From NCBI GenBank assembly GCA_027016055.1, contig JALWBF010000015.1:1-5070 (forward strand): 5,070 bases of DNA, written 5' to 3'. The position numbers and the translations under genes were made by a program. This DNA comes from Archaeoglobaceae archaeon (GTDB lineage Archaea > Halobacteriota > Archaeoglobi > Archaeoglobales > Archaeoglobaceae). Every line of letters starts with the position of its first letter. The stretch's first letter is position 1. The notes under the pieces were generated by a model. It was not told where the DNA came from, did no database searches, and worked only from the letters and a program-made list of their open reading frames with translations. This document shows positions 1 to 4,416 of the stretch, piece after piece.

Positions 1-365
1 GTGGTCTGTTGGTTGCGCATGTTCAGATTTTAATCGAAAGGTTTGCGGGATTTAGATTTTATTCCGAACTCCCCTACAACCAATTTTTTCAGTTAGCATT
101 TCTGCTCGCTTTCGGTGCGATGGTTGGAGATGCTTTGGGCAGTTTCATTAAGAGGCGTTTCGGAGTTGAGAGGGGAAAATGCTTTCCGGTTCTGGATCAG
201 CTTACGTTCCTCTTAGTCGCTTACGCATTTGCAAGCATTTCCCCGGCTTTCAGCATACTTTTCACGATGAAGATAATGGTCATCGGAATAGTTATAACTC
301 CAGTTTTGCATTTAGTCGTGAACGTCATAGCATACGTTCTAAAGCTGAAGGAGGTTCCTTGGTGA
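1..365 (+). CDS. carS: CDP-archaeol synthase (CarS), 3' part, truncated by the window start
   Basis: The reading frame is open from the window edge (first whole codon at base 3) and ends at TGA 363-365, giving about 120 C-terminal residues. Family members are roughly 170-180 residues, so about 50-60 N-terminal residues lie outside. The motif GDALGSFIKRR (bases 126-158) followed by a PVLDQL segment is the signature of the CarS/DUF46 family. In known members this integral membrane enzyme transfers CMP from CTP to digeranylgeranylglyceryl phosphate, giving the CDP-activated precursor of archaeal polar lipids. Hydrophobic membrane segments flank the motif and another fills the C-terminus. A TTG at base 9 is an in-frame possible start codon, but starting there would remove the first part of the conserved domain, so I treat the gene as partial. 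It is translationally coupled to pyrE downstream by a four-base GTGA overlap. Confidence 0.9.
   Translation, partial: GLLVAHVQILIERFAGFRFYSELPYNQFFQLAFLLAFGAMVGDALGSFIKRRFGVERGKCFPVLDQLTFLLVAYAFASISPAFSILFTMKIMVIGIVITPVLHLVVNVIAYVLKLKEVPW
350..355 (+). promoter_or_regulatory. Strong Shine-Dalgarno of pyrE, inside carS
   Basis: GGAGGT lies six bases before the GTG at 362 and matches the archaeal 16S rRNA 3' end fully. It fixes the pyrE start at 362 rather than at the upstream in-frame ATG at 179. It is the only strong, correctly spaced Shine-Dalgarno I see before a start in this window, which fits an operon-internal gene in a genome whose first genes appear leaderless. Confidence 0.8.
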
Positions 366-856
366 AGGAAAAACTGATCAGAAGGCTTAGAGAAGTTGGA
401 GCACTTAAATTCGGTGAATTTATTCTCTCATCTGGACAGAGAAGCAATGTTTACGTTGACATAAAGCTTGCGTGCACGTATCCAGATATCCTTAAGCTGA
501 TAACGGAATTGATGGCTGAAAAAGTCAGAAATCTCGATTTCGATAAAGTTGCGTGCATAGAGCTCGGAGGAGTTCCCTTAGCAGTCTCCCTTTCTCTAAA
601 ACTTAACAAGCCGTTGGTTATATTCAGAAAGCAAAAGAAAGATTATGGGATTAGAGATGACTGCATCGGAGTCATCGAAGCTGGGGAGAGGTTTGTCGTT
701 GTTGAGGACGTAACAACCACCGGCAGATCTGCGTTGTCAGTAGTTGAGAGGGTTGAAAGAAGAGGAGGCAACGTTGTAGCGATTTTAAGCGTGGTAAACA
801 GAGGTGCGAAAATTCAGAATCTGATGTCACTTTTAACGCTTGAAGAGCTACTGTAG
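362..856 (+). CDS. pyrE: Orotate phosphoribosyltransferase
   Basis: A 164-residue protein that joins orotate to PRPP to give orotidine monophosphate, the fifth step of UMP synthesis in the cytoplasm. The PRPP-binding loop VVVEDVTTTG sits at residues 112-121, with the acidic pair E115-D116. The N-terminal F-G-x-F-x-L-x-S-G-x-x-S-x-x-Y-x-D signature is at residues 17-33, the GGVPLA segment at 69-74, and the R-K-x-x-K-x-x-G lysine loop at 89-96. The C-terminus ends in SLLTLEEL, as usual for PyrE. The length is normal to slightly short for archaeal PyrE; the stretch after VNR (residues 145-147) appears a few residues shorter than typical. The start is GTG 362, chosen for the perfect Shine-Dalgarno and the GTGA overlap with carS. 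An in-frame ATG at 179 would add 61 residues read from within carS with no resemblance to PyrE. Its last 43 bases overlap the convergent nucleotidyltransferase gene. Confidence 0.94.
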   Translation: MKEKLIRRLREVGALKFGEFILSSGQRSNVYVDIKLACTYPDILKLITELMAEKVRNLDFDKVACIELGGVPLAVSLSLKLNKPLVIFRKQKKDYGIRDDCIGVIEAGERFVVVEDVTTTGRSALSVVERVERRGGNVVAILSVVNRGAKIQNLMSLLTLEELL

Positions 857-1587
857 ATCCGAGGAGTTATTATCTCTCTTGCTGTCCGCAAATCTTCGTA
901 TGTATCAATTTCAATCCACGGCAATCCTCTCGTGCTTTCGAACGTTAATATTTTACCTTCATCTGTCATCCTCTGGTAGGCAGACTCGTAGAATACGTTT
1001 TCACCGTCCGTCTTGATTGTCTTCTTTACGGCATCAAAGAACTCAGAGCTGAAATCATCATCTATCCTTGTAATTCCGATGTATTCACCATCAGCAAACC
1101 TTGGATCTATCTCTTTCGAAATTTCTAGGATTCTTTCATCTTCAATTCTTACTTTCATCTCTTCCCATCCCAATTCCTTTCCGAGATCTACGGATAAAAC
1201 CATTCCCTCCCTTTCAGATTTAAGTAGAGCTCTTAGAATTTCACCGTGAAATAGAACGTCTGAATTCAGTAAAACGAATTTCTCATCCTCAAGTTTATCT
1301 CTAGCAAGGTATACACTGTATATGTTGTTAGTTTCGTTGAACCTATCATTGTGGATGTAGTCCGCATTTACCTTTATCTTCTCACCAAACTTTGATACGA
1401 ACTCTCTGATCTTAGTTGCTTTATAACCCGTAACTATAACAACGTCTTTGATACCAAACCTTCTTAAATTAACCAATATGTGAGCAAGTATCGGTGATCC
1501 GCCAACATCTACAAGCGTTTTTGGAACCTTATTTGTTAGAGTACTGAGTCTTTTACCCCTTCCAGCGGCGAGTATAACGGCTTTCAT
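814..1587 (-). CDS. LicC/IPCT-type nucleotidyltransferase (probable CTP:phospho-alcohol cytidylyltransferase)
   Basis: A 257-residue soluble nucleotidyltransferase with a GT-A-like Rossmann fold. The N-terminal nucleotide-binding signature AVILAAGRGKRL (residues 3-14) is followed by VPKTL, with catalytic Lys23. A metal-binding Asp110 lies in LLNSD, and a second acidic motif WIEID (224-228) precedes the closing helix. The TNNIYS segment at 86-91 resembles the substrate-side motif of LicC-type phosphocholine and related cytidylyltransferases, so I favour CTP as donor and a small phosphorylated alcohol as acceptor over a hexose-1-phosphate. The divergent neighbour is a CDP-alcohol phosphotransferase. 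In Archaeoglobus fulgidus and several other thermophiles these two domain types occur fused as the CTP:inositol-1-phosphate cytidylyltransferase/di-inositol-phosphate synthase, so L-myo-inositol-1-phosphate is the leading substrate guess (inference). The final 13 or so residues, a serine-rich tail beyond the fold, are encoded antisense to the end of pyrE. A sugar-phosphate nucleotidyltransferase cannot be excluded. Confidence 0.82.
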   Translation of the reverse strand: MKAVILAAGRGKRLSTLTNKVPKTLVDVGGSPILAHILVNLRRFGIKDVVIVTGYKATKIREFVSKFGEKIKVNADYIHNDRFNETNNIYSVYLARDKLEDEKFVLLNSDVLFHGEILRALLKSEREGMVLSVDLGKELGWEEMKVRIEDERILEISKEIDPRFADGEYIGITRIDDDFSSEFFDAVKKTIKTDGENVFYESAYQRMTDEGKILTFESTRGLPWIEIDTYEDLRTAREIITPRIYSSSSSVKSDIRF

Positions 1588-1595
1588 GGAAAAGC

Positions 1596-1603
1596 TTTAG
1601 AAT
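1596..1603 (+). promoter_or_regulatory. Possible TATA box of the CDP-alcohol phosphotransferase gene
   Basis: TTTAGAAT is centred about 27 bases before the ATG at 1626, preceded by a purine-rich GGAAAAG that could act as a BRE. The placement would give a leaderless transcript. It is a weak TATA match. The stronger TATAA further right sits only about 15 bases from this ATG, too close to serve this gene with its annotated start. Confidence 0.35.
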
Positions 1604-1607
1604 CGTT

Positions 1608-1615
1608 TTTTATAA
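1608..1615 (-). promoter_or_regulatory. TATA box of the nucleotidyltransferase gene
   Basis: On the minus strand this reads TTATAAAA, preceded by the A-rich BRE-like GGCAAAAATC. Its centre is about 24-25 bases before the ATG (1587), so transcription should begin at or next to the start codon and give a leaderless mRNA. Confidence 0.6.
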
Positions 1616-1625
1616 GATTTTTGCC

Positions 1626-2213
1626 ATGAGTTCAAGTGGAAATTTCAAATGGGAGTATCTTTTGACAGAATTAGTCTACAGAAGGTTTTCGAAACCTCTT
1701 GCAAAGTTTTTAGCGAGGTTCAACATACATCCAAATCACATAACGATCTTGGCAGCCATAATAGGAATAGTTCCAGCGATCCTGATCGCTACGGGCAAAT
1801 TTTATGAGGCTGTAGCCGTCATACTTGTTTCTCAGATTTTAGACTGCACCGATGGCGACTTAGCAAGGCTAACTGGGCAAGTAACGAGAAAAGGAGCCTA
1901 TCTTGATAGAGTTTTCGATAGGTTTGTAGACGCTGCCTTGATAACTGGGCTGGTTGCTTTGAATCCCGCAAAGTTTTGGTTAGTGGGTATGGCCGCTCTA
2001 TTCTTCTCGCTCAGCGTTAGCATGACCAGAGCCATGGCTGAGGCTGAAGGAGCGGTTTGCAAGGTTGGAATTGGCGGAAGGGATACGAGGTTGTTTATAA
2101 TAATGATCGGCTTACTATTGGGAAGGATCTACGAGACCTTGATCTTGTTGGCAGTCCTGGGGTTCATAACGACTACGCACAGAATAGTCCACACACTTAA
2201 GCAGTTGAAATAA
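1626..2213 (+). CDS. CDP-alcohol phosphotransferase (inositol-phosphate or archaetidyl type)
   Basis: A 195-residue integral membrane enzyme with about six hydrophobic segments. The complete family signature D-x2-D-G-x2-A-R-x8-G-x3-D-x3-D is present at residues 73-98 (D73, D76, G77, A80, R81, G90, D94, D98), so the metal-binding and catalytic aspartates are all intact. The pre-motif PNHIT (36-40) is also typical. Such enzymes move a phospho-alcohol group from a CDP-alcohol to an acceptor, releasing CMP. A later loop, CKVGIGGRDTR (145-155), resembles the arginine-bearing loop of enzymes that accept inositol phosphate. Two roles are plausible: archaetidylinositol-phosphate synthase using CDP-archaeol from CarS, or di-inositol-phosphate synthase using CDP-inositol made by the divergent nucleotidyltransferase. 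The sequence alone does not decide. The start ATG 1626 has no Shine-Dalgarno and is probably leaderless. The stop is one base from that of the convergent HTH-CBS gene. Confidence 0.88.
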   Translation: MSSSGNFKWEYLLTELVYRRFSKPLAKFLARFNIHPNHITILAAIIGIVPAILIATGKFYEAVAVILVSQILDCTDGDLARLTGQVTRKGAYLDRVFDRFVDAALITGLVALNPAKFWLVGMAALFFSLSVSMTRAMAEAEGAVCKVGIGGRDTRLFIIMIGLLLGRIYETLILLAVLGFITTTHRIVHTLKQLK

Positions 2214-2214
2214 T

Positions 2215-2757
2215 TTACTTCATAATTTTCATAACATCTTGTTTGGTAATTATTCCGACTATGCTGCCATCTTCAACAACCAAAACTGCTGGATTCTGAA
2301 GTAATAGCTTGGATATTACATCAACGCTTTCAGAAGGGGAAACTTCTGGAAATGGCTTGTCCATACAATCTTTCGCCTTTAGCTTGTTGGCTTTACCTTT
2401 TGAAAGTAAAGCTCTTATAATCGAACTTTCAGTTATGCTACCTACAACCCTACCGGATTTCAAAATGGGCATCTGCGATATTCCCTTTTCCATCATTATC
2501 TCCATAACCTCCTCAAGAGGAGTTTCGGGAGTCGCATAGATTACCGGGGAATTCATGACATCCCTAGCTGTGATCTTCTTTCCCTCAAGTTCATCCAGAA
2601 CCTCAAAAATTCTCTTAACGAGCGAAAGCTTTGGGTCAATAGTTCCGGACTCTATTCTTGCTATTAGCGGTTGGCTAACGCCTACGAGCTTTGCCAACTC
2701 CTTTTGAGTCAAACCCAATTTCTTTCGTCTTCTCCTTATTTCCTCAAGATCGAACAT
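2215..2757 (-). CDS. XRE-family HTH regulator with two CBS domains
   Basis: A 180-residue DNA-binding protein of an archaeal-type architecture. An XRE/Cro-like helix-turn-helix spans residues 5-57, with the core TQKELAKLVGVSQPLIARIE at 17-36. It is followed by a CBS pair: CBS1 at about 63-120 (starting ARDVMNSPV) and CBS2 at about 127-180 (starting AKDCMDKPF). CBS pairs usually bind adenosyl ligands such as AMP, ATP or SAM, so the protein is probably a transcription factor responding to a nucleotide-type metabolite (family knowledge; ligand unknown). The T-x-x-D ribose/phosphate-contact motif is intact in CBS2 (T171, D174), but CBS1 has Ser112 in place of the Asp, suggesting that only one site binds strongly. 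A perfect palindrome overlaps its own promoter, pointing to autoregulation. The start ATG 2757 fits a TATA box about 24 bases upstream. The stop is one base from the convergent phosphotransferase stop. Confidence 0.88.
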   Translation of the reverse strand: MFDLEEIRRRRKKLGLTQKELAKLVGVSQPLIARIESGTIDPKLSLVKRIFEVLDELEGKKITARDVMNSPVIYATPETPLEEVMEIMMEKGISQMPILKSGRVVGSITESSIIRALLSKGKANKLKAKDCMDKPFPEVSPSESVDVISKLLLQNPAVLVVEDGSIVGIITKQDVMKIMK

Positions 2758-2759
2758 CG

Positions 2760-2782
2760 TATTTTAGGTTTATCCTAAAATA
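2760..2782. promoter_or_regulatory. Perfect 9-bp inverted repeat, candidate autoregulatory operator of the HTH-CBS gene
   Basis: The left arm TATTTTAGG (2760-2768) and right arm CCTAAAATA (2774-2782) are exact reverse complements around the five-base spacer TTTAT. The repeat begins two bases before the HTH-CBS start codon and covers the inferred transcription start and TATA box of that gene, where a bound dimer would block initiation. XRE-family dimers bind such palindromes, so autorepression is the natural reading (inference). I see no second copy in the window. Confidence 0.6.
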
Positions 2783-2785
2783 TTT
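2776..2785 (-). promoter_or_regulatory. TATA box of the HTH-CBS gene, overlapping the palindrome
   Basis: On the minus strand this reads AAATATTTTA, centred about 24 bases before the ATG at 2757, giving a leaderless or near-leaderless transcript. It shares most of its bases with the right arm of the palindrome. Confidence 0.5.
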
Positions 2786-2876
2786 TGAACTTTTTGGGGT
2801 TCGAGGTTGGCGGAACTACACTCAACGGAACGCCGTATGCTTTTATTACTTCCACATTTACAATTTAACGCAAAGA

Positions 2877-2884
2877 TTTATAAT
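2877..2884 (+). promoter_or_regulatory. TATA box of the small ribbon-helix-helix gene
   Basis: TTTATAAT, preceded by a BRE-like GCAAAGA, is centred about 25 bases before the ATG at 2906. This spacing supports a leaderless transcript and the 46-residue start. The longer frame opening at 2807 would begin upstream of this promoter. Confidence 0.6.
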
Positions 2885-2905
2885 CCTTTTTACGTATGTG
2901 TTACT

Positions 2906-3046
2906 ATGAAGATGACGGTTCAAGTGGATGAAGAACTCGGCAGAAAGTTTAGAGCTAAGGTGATCGAGATCAAAGGTAACAAAAAAGGTGCTTTGAGCGA
3001 GGCTATAGAAGAGGCTATAAAACTCTGGCTGGAAAAGTATGGTTAA
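2906..3046 (+). CDS. Small ribbon-helix-helix (CopG-like) protein
   Basis: A 46-residue protein with the layout of a ribbon-helix-helix DNA-binding unit. A short beta strand MTVQVDEEL (3-11) has alternating hydrophobic residues, helix one runs through FRAKVIEIKG (15-24), and helix two through GALSEAIEEAIKLWLEK (28-44). The protein would act as a dimer with the paired strands in the DNA major groove. Comparable short stand-alone proteins are common in archaea, some of them antitoxins. No toxin gene adjoins it, since both flanking genes are convincingly something else, so a stand-alone regulator is more likely. Its target is unknown. The start at 2906 is chosen from TATA spacing and because the domain begins there. 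An in-frame ATG at 2912 would drop two residues, and one at 2807 would add 33 residues of unlikely composition. Its stop lies two bases from the convergent CDF gene stop. Confidence 0.75.
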   Translation: MKMTVQVDEELGRKFRAKVIEIKGNKKGALSEAIEEAIKLWLEKYG

Positions 3047-3048
3047 TT

Positions 3049-3945
3049 CTACGTTTTTCCATGAAAATCGGAACCGCTCGCAACGGCAAAGCTTGAAATT
3101 TCGGTTCTACAGATTTCGCACCGTTCGTTGACGCATGAGCATTCCATCTGCAGCGTCGTATGATTTACTCCCTTCATCCTCAGCATTTCCTCTATCCTCC
3201 ACCTCACCTCATCAGCATCTTTAAGAGAAAGACAGCAATCAAGCATTACGTGGCATTCGAAATGGATGTTGAACTCATCTATCTGCCAGACGTGAACGTG
3301 ATGTACATCCTTGACACCGGGGATTTTCTTTATAGCGGATGTTATCTCCTCTACATCTATACTTTTGGGAGAGAACTGCATGAGTATTTCAATACACCTT
3401 ATGCATATCTTCGTGCTATGAATGAGCATTTGAACCGCTATAACGACAGCAGTGACGGCATCGATCCAGTAATATCCGAGCGAAACAGCGAATCCGGCAA
3501 ACATTACGAGTGTCGATAAAGCTGTATCCATTAGAAGGTGGAGTCTGACCGCTCTCGCGTTTAAACTCTCGTCGTTCCTAAGGGAAAGGTATCCGATGGC
3601 GTTCAGCGGTATGGCTATGCTGGCTACTATGATCATGTATGAACCGACTGGCTTGGAAGCTTTGATCTTCAACAGTATGTTGATGGATGCGAATGCGATA
3701 ATTCCGGCATTCAACAGAGCTGATAGAACCTTTGCCCTTAAATAACCATAGCTCCTCCTCTGATCGGGTTTTAAACTTGAGAGATACGAGGAAACGGCAG
3801 CAACTCCCAAGCAGATGAAATCGCATAAATTGTGTATGAATTCGGCAAAAAGAGCGGAGCTACCTGAAATGGTATAAAAATAAAACATTAAGGATGCTAT
3901 GAGTATATTTATAAAAGCTACAAAAATGAATCTTTTCGTTCTCAT
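3049..3945 (-). CDS. Cation diffusion facilitator (CDF) family metal exporter
   Basis: A 298-residue membrane protein expected to export a divalent metal, probably Zn2+ or a similar ion, in exchange for protons. About six hydrophobic helices occupy the first 200 residues. The two metal-site motifs are present: H38-x3-D42 in TM2 (IHNLCD) and H136-x3-D140 in TM5 (LHLLMD). The His/Asp make-up is that of zinc-type CDFs rather than Asp-only iron or manganese types. A cytoplasmic domain follows, with the typical VHHVHVW and HVMLD segments. The tail carries a cysteine cluster (C-S-C, then C-x-x-C) that could bind metal. In the conserved YGYLRAK segment (66-72) the usual Glu of RAE is Lys72. The ATG at 3945 is chosen because it lies one base after the stop of the upstream CGGC gene and just before TM1. 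An upstream in-frame ATG at 4014 would overlap that gene and add 23 non-family residues. Confidence 0.9.
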   Translation of the reverse strand: MRTKRFIFVAFINILIASLMFYFYTISGSSALFAEFIHNLCDFICLGVAAVSSYLSSLKPDQRRSYGYLRAKVLSALLNAGIIAFASINILLKIKASKPVGSYMIIVASIAIPLNAIGYLSLRNDESLNARAVRLHLLMDTALSTLVMFAGFAVSLGYYWIDAVTAVVIAVQMLIHSTKICIRCIEILMQFSPKSIDVEEITSAIKKIPGVKDVHHVHVWQIDEFNIHFECHVMLDCCLSLKDADEVRWRIEEMLRMKGVNHTTLQMECSCVNERCEICRTEISSFAVASGSDFHGKT

Positions 3946-3946
3946 A

Positions 3947-4306
3947 TTAAATTTCGGGGGGCTTTGTTCCAATAATAACCCGCTTTCCGATTTCATCCTC
4001 AACATCCTTTGCAAGTTTTTCCAGATCTATGTTGCAGTATCCGGTTTTGACCGCTTTAACTATGCATGAGGCTATGAATACGACGTCGTATTCCACTCCT
4101 ATCTGCTTCAGAACCAAGTTCAGGTTATTCAGTTTCGGAACTACGAGCCCGGGACAACCTCCGCAGCTAGTCCATGCAGCTATTTCCACATTATCGAACT
4201 CACCGAATTTTCCAGCCTTCAAAGAAAGAGCTTTGAAGCACCTCGCGCATCCCATGCATATCCTATCCCTTATCTTTTCGCAACAGACCACAACCGCCTT
4301 GACCAT
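3947..4306 (-). CDS. CGGC-domain cysteine-rich putative metal-binding protein
   Basis: A 119-residue soluble protein matching the CGGC domain family. It has an N-terminal strand ending in a cysteine (VVVCCEK, 5-11), the cluster C17-x2-C20-x2-C23 leading into FKAL, the family-naming motif C48-G-G-C51-P, and a later SC at 80-81. Nine cysteines in 119 residues suggest binding of a metal or Fe-S centre. The family is predicted to bind metal but its biochemical role is not established to my knowledge. It is the first gene of a two-gene unit with the CDF exporter, with one base between stop and start, so a role as metal sensor, chaperone or reductase partner in metal homeostasis is reasonable (inference). 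The start at 4306 fits a TATA box about 26 bases upstream, again suggesting a leaderless transcript. Confidence 0.82.
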   Translation of the reverse strand: MVKAVVVCCEKIRDRICMGCARCFKALSLKAGKFGEFDNVEIAAWTSCGGCPGLVVPKLNNLNLVLKQIGVEYDVVFIASCIVKAVKTGYCNIDLEKLAKDVEDEIGKRVIIGTKPPEI

Positions 4307-4327
4307 GACAATTTATCTATTGATTTT

Positions 4328-4336
4328 AATATTTAA
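4328..4336 (-). promoter_or_regulatory. TATA-like box of the CGGC-CDF unit
   Basis: On the minus strand this reads TTAAATATT inside a longer A/T-rich run, centred about 26 bases before the ATG at 4306. The whole tract is A/T-rich, so the exact box is uncertain. Confidence 0.5.
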
Positions 4337-4385
4337 ACTTTTCCGAATTCTAAGATTAAACTAAAAACAATAAGCACTGAAAAAG

Positions 4386-4394
4386 TATATATAT
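4386..4394 (+). promoter_or_regulatory. TATA box of the TauE/SafE gene
   Basis: TATATATAT, preceded by the purine-rich GAAAAAG as a likely BRE, is centred about 27 bases before the ATG at 4417. It is the strongest archaeal promoter match in the window and predicts a leaderless or nearly leaderless mRNA. Confidence 0.7.
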
Positions 4395-4416
4395 TCTACG
4401 GAGATAGCAAGATGGT

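Noticed and set aside
179..361. Possible 61-residue N-terminal extension of pyrE from an ATG at 179
   Set aside because: It lies wholly inside carS in another frame, has no PyrE-like content, and the perfect Shine-Dalgarno with GTG at 362 explains the start.
2795..2840. GGGGTTCGAGG tRNA T-arm-like stretch with a small GGCG/CGCC pairing, considered as an RNA gene
   Set aside because: No acceptor, D or anticodon arms can be folded around it, the stem is only four pairs, and no C/D or H/ACA boxes are present.
2775..2855. Short minus-strand frame opened by GTG at 2855, about 26 residues, between the two regulators
   Set aside because: It is very short, ends within the palindrome, has no Shine-Dalgarno or suitably placed TATA box, and no recognisable domain.
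2807..2905. Upstream in-frame extension of the small RHH gene from an ATG at 2807
   Set aside because: It would start before the TATA box at 2877-2884 and adds 33 residues unlike any RHH N-terminus.
3054..3058. T5 run after the RHH gene as a terminator
   Set aside because: Five T bases inside the convergent CDF coding sequence are too weak to call without 3'-end data.
3160..3519. 119-residue plus-strand frame inside the CDF gene
   Set aside because: It is antisense to a motif-complete CDF protein, with no promoter, Shine-Dalgarno or domain signature.
3946..4014. 23-residue N-terminal extension of the CDF exporter from ATG 4014
   Set aside because: It overlaps the CGGC gene in another frame; ATG 3945 directly follows that gene's stop and begins at TM1 as in the family.
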